From contig JBHJMP010000357.1 in assembly GCA_043381765.1 (NCBI GenBank), positions 1-21,735 on the forward strand: 21,735 nucleotides of DNA, given 5' to 3'. Origin of the DNA: Collodictyon triciliatum (Eukaryota; CRuMs). The notes under the pieces are model-generated. The model was not told the origin of the DNA and did not search any database. It was given only the letters and a program-made list of their open reading frames with translations. The translations under genes and the position numbers were made by a program. Below are positions 1 through 9,728 of this stretch, one piece after another (the stretch's first letter is position 1; each line of letters begins with the position of its first letter).

Positions 1-130
1 ATACATACAGAAATACATACATACAGAAATACATACATACAGAAATACATACATACAGAAATACATACATACAGAAATACATACATACAGAAATACATAC
101 ATACAGAAATACATACATACAGAAATACAT
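1..130. repeat. 16-base tandem repeat (ATACATACATACAGAA)n
   Basis: A perfect 16-base unit, three ATAC steps followed by AGAA, repeats from position 13 to about 124. A shortened copy lies at 1-12 and a partial copy follows to about 130. The array runs into the window edge, so its true length is unknown. It is simple satellite-like DNA with no coding potential. Confidence 0.95.
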
Positions 131-1161
131 TTACAAATGAAGGTTGAGTTTTAAATCAAATTCACACAAGCGAATACGAGTTGTGATTGTTTCTTTTAAA
201 AAAAAGAGAAAAATTGAGGGCACTTGATCAATGGCAGCGTCAAACGAGGTGATCGCCTCTTTAACTTTTATCGCTTCGCACCTGTCTTGCTTCTCCATCT
301 GTGTTCCTAGCAAAAACATGAGTATCCTAGTCTATTAAAATAATAATGTATCTAAAAGATAAGGAGCGTAAAATAAAAAAAAATTATAATTTATTCTTCC
401 TTTCAATTTGTACGAGATAAGGGTGCATTTCATAAAATTATGAATAATGAAATACTGGAAAGTGCAAATGAGCTGCAAATGTATTGTCCTCTCATTTTAG
501 TATTGTTTTGCTGCTTATGTTTTCAGGATAATCTAATATATATAAAAAGAAGTATAGATTCTGTAATTAAAAATCTTTCGTCTTGCTGCAGCCCCTCCTC
601 TCGAAATCGGTCACTCATTCAAGGGGGAACTTCGGCAAACCGCCCCAAACTCAGGATGTATGTAAACAAATGAGAAAATAAGACAAAGAAGCAAAATGAA
701 AAATAAAGAGTATAAAAAAGTACAAAAAAAGTAGAAAAAAGTAGAAAAGTAAAAAAAAAGCTTAAAGTAGAGTAAAAAAAATGTAAGGTGTAAGGTCAAT
801 TATCAGTTAAATTGGTGATCGAGTGGGCGACAGCGCAACCTAACATAACAAATCGAACTATGCCAGTTGCCAAGCATACCAGTCAACGCAACTGAGAAAA
901 AAAAACCGATCTTATGCCGCGATTTTCGGTAGCAGATTAAAAAAAACTGCTTTTTCGATATCTTGGATTCATTCTCTGACATTAGCAAGAAAGCAAAAAA
1001 AAAAACTAAAGAATCAGAGACAAAGAAACAAAGAAACAAAAACAAAAAAGGAGTCAAAAACAAATCATAAAAACAAAAAAAAACAGAAAAGAGAAACAAA
1101 GAAACAGAAAAAAAAAACAGAAAAATTAGTTGAAAACAAAACGAAAAAAACAGGCAGCAAC
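131..1161. other. AT-rich intergenic region with two possible exon remnants; A-rich leader of gene A
   Basis: Most of this stretch is A/T-rich. Two short islands have more balanced composition and could be exons of a gene lying mostly outside the window. At 226-309 the minus strand reads openly after a TTTTTGCTAG acceptor-like site. At about 590-664 the plus strand reads openly after CTGCAG, one frame ending in TAA at about 664. Neither can be joined to anything, and both stay open in more than one frame, so I call no gene. From about 680 to 1160 the plus strand is a purine tract (runs of A with GAAAC and GAGAAAC), which probably includes the promoter and 5' leader of the gene starting at 1162. 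Confidence 0.4.
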
Positions 1162-4100
1162 ATGTTCCAGTCCTTCCCGAGCAGCCAACCGCACATCTCC
1201 GTGACCTGCGACCTATGCAACACACACCCGATCATCGGCGCGCGCTTTGTGTGCCTCAACTGCCCCAACTTCGACGTCTGCTGCAGCTGCTACCGCCCGG
1301 GCGAGATGAATCACGCGCCCAACCACCACTTCCTGCTTCTGCGCCAGTCTGCCCCAGGCTTCACCGTCACACGGCCATGCTCGCCAATCCATACGCAAGA
1401 GACGCACACGCACTCGGGCATCACTTGCGACCTGTGCCGCTCATCCCCGCTCGAAGGGCTGCGTCTCAAGTGCTGCGCCTGCCCAGACTTTGACGTGTGC
1501 GCAGCCTGCATCCCACGTTTGGCCCAGCCTGACTCCCACAACCCGGCCCACGCCTTTCTGGTGCTGCACAAGCGGCCCGAGTCGCGCATCGGCTCGCCCG
1601 AAACCATGATTGCCAACCGCATCATCCCCAGAGAAATCCTTGCGGTCCAGGCACAAACGCAGCCGCAGCCGCAATCCCAGTCTCAGACTCCGAGCCAATC
1701 GCCTGCCCAGCCCTTCTCCCACAAGGAGCTGCAGATTGGCGATGCCGTCCACTTGTCGGCCGCAGCCCATCAATGCCTCGAAGTTACTGCTGGTCCGCTG
1801 CTCAACGGCTCCCTCGGCGTCGTGGTCGACATCGTATCTGCGCAATGCCCCTTCAAAGTCCGCTCGCTTTCTGGCGTCTGCGGCTTCTACTCCAGCCGTG
1901 CGCTCCGCTTCGTGGCTCGGCCCGGTGTGAATCCAACCATCCATGACGCTGCCCCCGGGCTTTGCGTCGTCCCGGGCTGCGACTGGCCAAAGACCGAGCC
2001 TCATCCAGGCATTGCGCGGCCCGGCGTTCTTGTTGCCCCGGCAGAGACGCTCGGCTTCTGGACAGTGCTGTGGCCCGACGGTTCGGCCAAGACATACCAT
2101 CTCAACAACGCTGCAAGCAGGATGTTGGAATATGCGCCGAGGATTCTCTCGTGTGTTCCCTCCGCGATGCCGCCGGCAAGGCTTCATAGCTATGTGATTC
2201 CAAAGGGCGGCTCCAGTGGCGTGGCTCCTGGTTTGCAGAGTATGAGGGATGGAGATGTTGCGCTGGTTGTGGGTGTTGATCAAAGCGACATCACAGTCAA
2301 GAATCAGCAAGGATTGACTGTTATCTGCAAGTCCAGTGATGTTGTGTCGGCACCGAGGGCTCATGAGGTTGTTTCAGTGGTGTCTGCAAGACCCGGCTTC
2401 CATGTCATGTGTGGCGGACAAAGTCATTCGTTTGCAAGTATCCAGGCCAAGGAAACCGTCGGCACAATCGTTTCTGTATATGCAAAGAATGGAACGTGTT
2501 TGGTGCGATGGGATACAAAGACTCGTGTGGTTATTACCCATTCGATTGGACGCGATGGTGTGTATGAATTAGTCTATGCGCATTCGCCTTTTGATTTTGT
2601 GTTTCACGAGGCTCCAGCGCAGCAGTACGAGGCTGGGGAACATGTGATTTTATTTACCTCACCGGAGAATCAAGAGCGTGCTGTAGGCTCCACTTCACCA
2701 AACTTTCGAGTTGGAATGGTAAAACAAGCGAACCACTTGAATGGGATGTACAAGGTTCGGTTTAGCGATGGAGACGTCGATTGTGCAGCATATTCTCTGG
2801 CCCTCTTTAGTCCAGTTGCTGTAACCTTGTCGAATATAAGCAAGGGGCGGAAAGTTTTCCGAGGACCAAATTGGACATTTGAGAATCGCGACGGTGGCTT
2901 TGGTGCTATAGGCATCATTAAGGATTACAACAGTGCCCATGCCGTCGTGCAATGGGGGAGCGGTGCTGCCCATGAATGTAGCTATGGTCAAAATGGAAAG
3001 TTTGATTTATACTTTGCCCCATGCTCAAATGAAGAATTGTAAGTGATTACATTCAAAAAAATATATGGAAAAATAAGATATGAGATGAATGATTAGTCTA
3101 TATCGGTTGTTTCGTAATTCAACACTTTATATTTTTTTTTCATTTAATTTTTACAGGCGAATTATTTCACTAAGTTTTTTTAGAAAATAAATAATGATTC
3201 ATATTCTATGATAACAATTGGTAATAAAATAAACATTAAAATAGAATAACACCCGAGACAGCCTCCGCATCGATTCAGTATGTAGCTTCGAACAAGTATC
3301 ACATCGGGATGACGGTGCAACTTTCGCCCATTTACAACCTACATGGAGATGCAACATTTGGGCCGTTGAAGCCACAAATGACAGGCACGGTGATTGGATT
3401 AAATATGGACTCGGTCAATTCCGTCCAAGTCCAATGCCCAAGCGGAGAGTCATGGTGGTATTGTGCTTTGGCTCTCAATTCTACCCAATCTTTGTCAAAA
3501 CAAGGAGAGCAGTCCGCTCCACCATCATCCAACTCTACAGCAATACCAGTCCGAATCACGGAAGGAAGTCGAGTTGTTTTGGCATCAAATTATCGAGAAT
3601 GTGCTGATGCTGGAAACGGACCACTGAACCCAGGTGATGTGGGGACTGTTGTAAAAGATGATGGCTCCTCGAAACCTTACCAAGTTCGTTCAAGTGGTGG
3701 AAGAACGTGGTGGTACACGGCGGCTGCGTTGGTCTTGGAAGGCAGTCCCGGTGCAGCAACTACAACAGATGCATCAAATCCTTCTGACCGCATCACAGAA
3801 GGCAGTCGTGTTGTTTTATCGGCAGCCTACACTTCCTGTGATGATGCAGCAGGTGGGCCGCTCAGACCGGGTGATGTGGGTATGGTTATCAAGGATGATA
3901 GGTCCTCCAAACCGTATCACGTGCGCGCTGATGATGGCAGAACTTGGTGGTACACGGCAGCCGCGTTGGTCTCGGAAGGCAGTCCTGGTGCAGCAACTAC
4001 AACAAATCCACCAAATCCATCCGGCCGCATCACAGAAGGCAGTCGTGTTGTTTTATCATCAACTTATCAGAGTCATGGAGATGCAGCAGGCGGGCCGCTC

Positions 4101-4694
4101 AGACCAGGCGATGTTGGTGTGGTTGTTAGAGATGATGGCTCCTCCAGACCTTTCAATGTGCGCGGAAATCAAGGAAGAACTTGGTGGTACGCAGCCGCCG
4201 CGTTGGTCTCGGAAGGCAGTCCTGGTGCAGCAACTACAACAAATCCACCAAATTCACCCGGCCGCATCACAGAAGGCAGTCGTGTCGTTTTATCACCAAC
4301 CTATCAGAGTCATGGAGATGCAGCAGGCGGGCCGCTCAGACCAGGTGATGTTGGTGTGGTGATTAGAGATGATGGCTCCTCCAGACCTTTCAATGTCCGT
4401 GCACAAGACGGGAGAACGTGGTGGTACACAGCAGCCGCGTTGGTGTTAGAGAATGGCATCGACGCGACTGCCCCAACCACACCGAATCAAGCAGGCCGCA
4501 TCACAGAAGGCAGTCGTGTCGTTTTATCACCATCCTATCAGAGTCATGGAGATGCAGCAGGCGGGCCGCTCAGACCAGGCGATGTTGGCACTGTTGCAAG
4601 GGATGATGGCTCGTCTGTTCCGTTCCAAGTCCGCGCCGCTGACGGGCGAATGTGGTGGTATCGCCGCGAGGCTTTGGTTGCCGCTCCGAATTAA
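1162..4694 (+). CDS. ZZ-finger protein with MIB/HERC2-like modules and a C-terminal SH3-like repeat array
   Basis: Proposed as one gene: exon 1 1162-3038, exon 2 3245-4694, 1108 codons plus stop. Two ZZ zinc fingers come first (C16, C19, C31, C34, C40, C43, H51, H55; then C89, C92, C104, C107, C113, C116, H126, H130), followed by a Q/P-rich linker (162-183). Next, SH3-like modules (about 192-250, 350-395, 488-550) alternate with MIB/HERC2-like ones (about 262-322, 405-473, 556-620). The last is the clearest, with GRKVFRGPNW, DGG and NGKFDLYF. Exon 2 gives six SH3-like repeats with GPLRPGDVG and GRTWWY. These domain types occur in Mind bomb and HERC2 ubiquitin ligases, but no RING, HECT or ankyrin part is visible, so a binding or scaffold role is inferred. 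If the intron is retained, a 626-residue protein ends at the TAA at 3040, inside the GTAAGT donor. The alternative is two adjacent genes, the second starting at ATG 3309. That start would fall inside the first strand of a repeat, which argues for splicing. Confidence 0.75.
3039..3244 (+). other. proposed intron of the ZZ/SH3-repeat gene
   Basis: The donor is GTAAGT at 3039, in phase 2. The reading frame of the repeat exon is open back to the base after a TAA at 3237-3239. Among the AG dinucleotides in that open stretch, only the one at 3243-3244 (AAAATAG) matches the donor phase. It joins exon 1 (ending NEE-L) to ITPETA and on into the first repeat. The acceptor lacks a good pyrimidine tract, but several well-supported acceptors in the window are equally AT-rich. 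The TAA that would end the unspliced frame is part of the donor itself. Confidence 0.55.
3303..4690 (+). repeat. six in-frame SH3-like repeats, 237-base period
   Basis: Repeat starts (CGCATCACAGAAGG or a variant) lie at 3552, 3789, 4026, 4263 and 4497. The spacings are 237, 237, 237 and 234 bases, or 79, 79, 79 and 78 residues. A more diverged first unit starts near 3303. Each unit reads RITEGSRVVL, then GDAAGGPLRPGDVG, then DDGSS, then GRTWWY and a linker rich in S, P, T and N. Units 4-6 share long identical DNA stretches and units 3-4 share the linker DNA, which points to recent duplication or gene conversion. The same fold is recognisable once at residues 192-250 of exon 1 (GPLLNGSLGV, then PFKVRS). 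Confidence 0.92.
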
Positions 4695-5280
4695 TGGCAC
4701 GCAGTTTTCAGCATCCCACAATCCCAATATCTACGGCAGACACCAGACTGAGAATCATAACGAAAACGAAAAGAGAAACCAGAATAAAGAGAGAAAAGGA
4801 AGAAAAAAGACATTATTTCTCTTACATGCGGTGTGGAAAGAAAATCCTCGAAAGGGAACCGCGGAAAGAACATTGAAATAAAAGAGGGAGAAATCCGAGG
4901 AAAGGAGGCGTTATGAGTGCAGCAGATATAATGCAAAAACGATGATTTTCTTTTTCGTTCTGTGTGAATGTCTTTTGGTGTGTGAGTGTGTTAGTGTGTT
5001 ATTGCCCTAGAGACCGTTTTTTTTCTTTGAAAACTTGAGTTCGTTTGGTCTTTGTTTACGTGTCTTTATTTATTTTAATATTATTTTATTTTCGTTGTGC
5101 CTTTTGTTTCTTGTGTTGGTGCTGGTGACCTTTGTGCGAATGTTTTCTCTTTGATCTCCGAACCTGGAAGATATGAAAAGTCCGGGCGTTTAGTTTTCAT
5201 ATTCGAAGGTCATATGAAAGAAAAGGAAGTTTGGAGGCCGAATCAATACAACTCAGCTACCGGCATGCTTTATTTCACCG
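4695..5280. other. convergent 3' intergenic region
   Basis: This lies between the stop of gene A (plus) and the stop of the CobW gene (minus). AATAAA occurs on the plus strand at 4783-4788 and 4877-4882, 89 and 183 bases after the gene A stop; either could direct polyadenylation. 4740-4920 is purine-rich. 5020-5110 is T-rich. No convincing gene is present; the short open frames here have the composition of untranslated DNA. Confidence 0.5.
5269..5274 (-). promoter_or_regulatory. AATAAA poly(A) signal of the CobW gene
   Basis: On the minus strand AATAAA begins only seven bases after the TAA stop (5283-5281). If used, it would give a 3' untranslated region of only a few tens of bases. This is a motif match only; no transcript end is visible. 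Confidence 0.4.
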
Positions 5281-8200
5281 TTATATGTGTACCTTGGGTG
5301 TAATTTTTTCTGCTGGTGCTTCTTCAGTTGCATCTTCTTCTTCATCTTCTTCCTCGCCAACTCTTTCTGCATCTTCCCCATCATCACCGGCAGCTGAGGA
5401 TTCTCCCTCATCCTTTTCTGACATGTTCTTTACTTCAAATATTTTTTCAGTTGTAGACTCTTTCTCGTCTGCATCCCCTTCTTCTTCTTCCTCCTCATCC
5501 TCGGTGTCTGGAAGAGATATCTGAATTGGGTCTGGAATACTGCTCCAGGAGTCCGGATTTTCCATTTCCTCGTCTGTCAAAAGGCATTTGTCAAGAATCT
5601 TGCCGAAAAAAACAAATGGTGATCGGTTAGATTTGCCCAAGGTTTTCTTACGAGGAGATATATTAGGAATGCACCATCTTTTTCAACTGATAAGGATTCG
5701 ATTAATGGAGAAATCAAAATGTGGCATACTGCGTGCAGTTTCTTTTTCTTCAATTTCGTTCCGATGAAGATAAGCTCCTGCTTTCGGTCACCCCACTTTG
5801 GGTCATAATCTTCCATTATCTCGTTGTATTCATCAGACCCTTCCTCAGGCCAGTCTTCCTTAGATGCCACGGCCCAGAATTTGTTTCCAGCCTAAAGATT
5901 GAATTCGAGGTTTTTTTTTATCTCTCATTGGCCTCGAGGCAGATTGAGATATGACATATAAAAATGAAAGTTGTCGTCCAAAAGACGATTCGTATGCCTC
6001 AGTTGAATCAGTGTGTACTAACTTACTTCAACAGCAAGAATAGACCCTGCCTGATGAAGCTTTCCCATTCTCTTCATTTCAGTTGCTATCCAGAAGAATC
6101 CTTTGCTCCGAAGAATGTTCTCAAAGAATGTTCCCTTAGTTAGGAGCTGTATGAAAATAAAAATATTCATTTTTGTGCTAGATGGTCTTGATGTTGTTCG
6201 GATATGGCTTCAGGAGAGGTTTTTCAGATTACTAATAGCTGCTGTGTATAAAACACCACAATGCTACAAGGTGAGTGAGTAAATGGTGAGAAATAACCTT
6301 GTGGAGTTTGACAGGGTGAAATGGTTTCCTTCTGACATAAATAACGTGATTGATGTCATATTCTTGAGTTTCCGGTACGTGAGAACCCCGGGGTTCCTGC
6401 GAATCAGGATATAGTTGCGTATCAATATAATATGTAATTGTAAATTCAGCAGAAAATTGTAGTTTTTTTGAATTTGACTTTCATGTCATGAATTTAAAAT
6501 AATAGGGGCAAACGTACATGGTGTGATGGGGCTGTGATGAAAGGGTGTGGTATGTTACCTTAAGCCACATCGGGTTATCAGACGCTTTGTCCATATCGAA
6601 CATTGAGGTGTTCAAAATCTCTGAACTTGGAATCTTTCCTTTGACACTGCGAATAACCTTGGCAAATGGGTTCATCTGTTTGAACAGCGCTTCCAAGTCT
6701 CGCAAGTCCTTTTCCTTGGCCAAGTCGCACTGCATAAAAGGCAATTATGTTAGTCATATAATGTACGCGCGAGGGTTTCAAATAATAAAGTATGATTATA
6801 TCATTCATTTATCGAGATTTATTCCAGCCACTGGAACGTTGTGCATTTTTTGTTACCTTGTTTATCACAATTACGTTGGCAAACTCGATTTGGTCAACAA
6901 GCAAGTCTACAAGATTTCGTATGTCCCCTTTTTGAGCCTGCATCTTCATTTGCTTCAAGTTCTTTTTTGAAAAGTACATCTTCATGAAGTTCTTTGCTGT
7001 TCATATAAATGCAACTCGGTGTCAGTTTACTGGTTATTGGAGATGCAAAAGAGGATTGTAATCGTGTCGTAGATTTGTAAATAAAAAAGACATATATACA
7101 TGATTACATGAAGATTTACTGTGTTTATTCATGAATACAGACCATCCACAACTGTCACCAATGTGTCGAGTTTCGCAACATCATTAAGAATCATTTTGGC
7201 AGGGTCGACTTCGTCTCCCGTCTTTTCGTCCTATACCCAACAAACATCGTTTATTAGTTGACAAAAAAATGATATCAAACGAGAATATAATTGAGATTTT
7301 TATTCATACTTTACACAATCAGCATTATTTTCGAAAAAACAAACAGTTTGTTTGTTCACAATTTATGTCTAGAAAAAATTACTTTGACTCCGTCAACAAT
7401 CTCTTTCATATCATCGATGGTGAACGTGAATGTCTCGGCTACTGGAAGAGGCTCCGATATTCCTATGTCGTATAAATTAGAGCTAAATTGTATTCATCTG
7501 GCGATATATATGAAGAATAAAAACATCTTTGCAATAGTCAGATAATACATTCTTTCAAAAAGGAAAAAAAGAAGAGAATAGTAAAAATGACTTTGATAGT
7601 GGTCTCGAGACTAAGAAAGTTCAACACAACATTGCCTGGAAATAAGGGCGGTGTTTGACAGGAGGAATTGCGAAAGAGTCGCACAAACAATTCAGAGAAC
7701 GTCTCCATACCTGATGATTCGATAACCAAGTAGTCAAAGCGACCTTCCATGGCGAGCTTTCTCACCTCAATGAGCAGGTCCTTTTGTTGAGTGCCGTTAT
7801 AAAAAATAGAGTGGGTGAGTGCGCACCATGCTTGATTGTCGTTGTTCGAAAGAGAAAGAAAATGAGATGGAAGGAAAGAGACACACAGGGGAACACAATC
7901 TACCTCGCGGAGAGTGCAGCAGATGCAGCCGTTGCTCAGCTCTACCATCGTTTCTTCAAGCCTTTGGAAGCCGACCTTCCCGCTTTGAATCAGCTTTGCA
8001 TCAATGTTGACTATGGTAGAGAAAAGGGATTCACAGCCATCAGTCAGATTAGTTTGGTATATAGCTGTACTCGCACAATTTAGACATGTTTTAGATGTTA
8101 ACAGGTCCTTATGTAGCCTGACATATATATATATATTTGAATGGTATGTTGAGCACGTATTAAAGAAAAGAGAAAACAGAGCGTGGTGGATGTCAGAGAC

Positions 8201-8465
8201 ACTCGCTTGTTTTCGGTGGATATTAAATCGAGACTAAGTCGATGCTTTGAGTCTGAAAGGACTCGTCCTCACTTGAGCTCATGTCGTTGACGATGACGGC
8301 TATGCGGAGGGACTCTTCGTTGTTGAGCAGGTTGTTGAGCATGGTTGTCTTCCCGGCGCCCAGAAAGCCGGAGAGCAGCGTGACCGGAAGCTTCTTTGTA
8401 GCAGACGAGGCGGCCTCGGGCGACTGGGCAGCAGAGGCTTCCTGGGCACTTACTGAATCGGCCAT
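5281..8465 (-). CDS. CobW/COG0523-family metal-trafficking GTPase, 11 exons, acidic C-terminal tail
   Basis: Exons on the minus strand: 8465-8273, 8010-7904, 7780-7711, 7462-7383, 7230-7143, 6996-6857, 6729-6559, 6396-6298, 6146-6027, 5891-5730, 5598-5281. All junctions are GT-AG with matching phases and sum to 1548 bases: 515 codons plus stop. Motifs seen: Walker [10 protein letters not shown] (33-41), NDMSS-INIDA (60-69), the family's metal-binding ELSNGCICC (CxCC at 93-96), VIESSGISEP (119-128), [14 protein letters not shown] (G4 motif, 224-228), and the CobW C-terminal domain with [10 protein letters not shown] and [13 protein letters not shown]0523 proteins are G3E GTPases that deliver or chaperone metals such as zinc or cobalt. 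This sequence looks closer to the NDMSEVNID-type clade common in bacteria than to animal ZNG1, so I give no symbol. The last exon (411-515) carries a long D/E-rich tail not normal for the family. Translation probably starts at MADSVSAQ; a longer in-frame start at 8669 looks like leader sequence. Confidence 0.93.
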
Positions 8466-9728
8466 TGCGCTGTGGGTGTTTGTTGGCTTTGTGCTTGGAG
8501 ATAAGGTCCTATTGCAGCATCGTTGTTTACAGGGCGGCTTATTTGGTTGAGTATGGATACATGCGTAGATGTCTATGCACCCAGAAGGATGGATTTCAGT
8601 GGCACGTGACTTGGGAAGGCTGTTGATTTGATTATCAAACCCCGTTCTAACACACATACATGCGCACATACAAGATGTACATGCTATTCACATATGTTAT
8701 ATCAGCTCTCTTCCCTGTGTCACTTGTGTTCCTTGCCTCTTCGGCTGGTGTGGAATCTGGGATATTAGGGTGATTCGTCCTTGTGATTGTGACTGGGCGA
8801 TGCGACAATGGCTTTCGGGCACTTAGTCGCCCTCATAAACCCGCTGCATCATTTTATACAAGTGTTCACGCGCCTGCTTGTGGTCTTGTGAGGAGCTTAT
8901 TCGCGCCTTCCTGCTGGCTTTGGCTTCTTCCTTCTCGCTGTTCGCCCTGGCTTCCTGCCTCAGTTTTGGAATCTTCCCGCTCCAAAGAAGTCTCATCTTC
9001 CCTGGCTTCCTGAATTGATAGGTGCTCCTTCATGCCATTTTTGTGGAAATGGACCGAAAGATTTGCCTGTCTTTGCAACTTATCCACATGAATCGGTTAG
9101 TGTTGGCCAAGTATCTACAAATGATTCAGTCGATTGTAGTAGTTTTCTTCTATATCATACACATGTATATTTTGGGGTTTCTCATCGAAATATAGTGGTC
9201 AAAACCATCCATAATTGACCAAATATTGATTCTTGTCTTTATTTTCCATATATAGATAGTATAATTGAATGTTTCTGTTTCGAGCAGTCGCATCCTTTCG
9301 CCCTTTTGCCTTTTATTTTCTTTTTCTTACCTGGCTGGCTCGCTTTGTTTCACAACCCAACATATTTCCTTCCTGCAAAATACAACACAAACGCACATAC
9401 ACATACACTGTCCATCACACTCTGTCTACATTTGCTGTCCAACCACCTATTCAGAAGCAGCTGCTCATGCAAGACTTTTCCTCCAGCAACTGTTGTTTAT
9501 TTTCATTACTTCAGTTCCGTCTTTTTTTTTTTTTTTTCCTTTTCTTTTCATTCCTCTGCATAACCCAAAGCCGTATTCCCTTTAAACTTCCGTCCTCTGC
9601 GCTCTTATTCAGTACTACTACCCACAGAACCGAGCGCCTCAGTCAGCGGCTTTTTCAGCCCCTGACAACAGAGGACAACAGAACGCAACTCAGTGAACCA
9701 AACCAAACCAAAGCCCCGATCGTGATCA
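8466..9728. other. divergent spacer between the CobW gene and the IPT gene
   Basis: The spacer holds both 5' flanks. 8640-8720 has CA/TG-rich and alternating AT stretches. 9490-9560 is a strong pyrimidine tract (a run of T at 9522-9537), and 9240-9450 carries C-rich and ACAC-type leader sequence before the ATG at 9729. A higher-GC island at about 8823-9090 is described separately. No TATA or initiator element can be assigned with confidence. Confidence 0.4.
8823..8996 (-). CDS. possible small minus-strand gene or terminal exon, 57 codons
   Basis: From ATG at 8996 to TAA at 8823 the minus strand encodes a strongly charged peptide with NSEKEEAKASRKARIS and QAREHLYKMMQRVYEGD. It sits in an island of clearly higher GC than its flanks. 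The frame is open further upstream to an acceptor-like ATTCAG at about 9012, so this may be the last exon of a gene rather than a complete one. A second minus-strand frame over 8866-9087 is also open and Q/E-rich, which weakens the call. I recognise no domain. It lies head-side of the CobW gene on the same strand. Confidence 0.25.
   Translation of the reverse strand: MRLLWSGKIPKLRQEARANSEKEEAKASRKARISSSQDHKQAREHLYKMMQRVYEGD

Noticed and set aside
1-130. CRISPR or telomere-like array
   Set aside because: The 16-base units are contiguous with no spacers and are not G-rich; it is an ordinary short tandem repeat.
1441-2364. 307-codon minus-strand open frame opposite gene A
   Set aside because: It is the mirror of GC-rich coding DNA that has few stops. 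The plus strand carries ZZ and MIB/HERC2 motifs, and the minus product has no recognisable pattern.
3658-4362. 234-codon open frame overlapping the repeat array in another phase
   Set aside because: The 237-base period is a multiple of three, so any frame lacking a stop in one unit stays open through all units. The correct frame is the one with WWY and DDGSS conserved despite DNA changes.
3309-4694. Separate gene starting at ATG 3309
   Set aside because: Kept only as an alternative. The ATG sits inside the first strand of a repeat, and an open frame with a phase-matched acceptor upstream restores the missing residues.
9265-9585. Open plus-strand frames upstream of the IPT gene
   Set aside because: They are rich in F, S, H and T from pyrimidine-rich leader DNA, overlap each other in several frames, and lack any motif.
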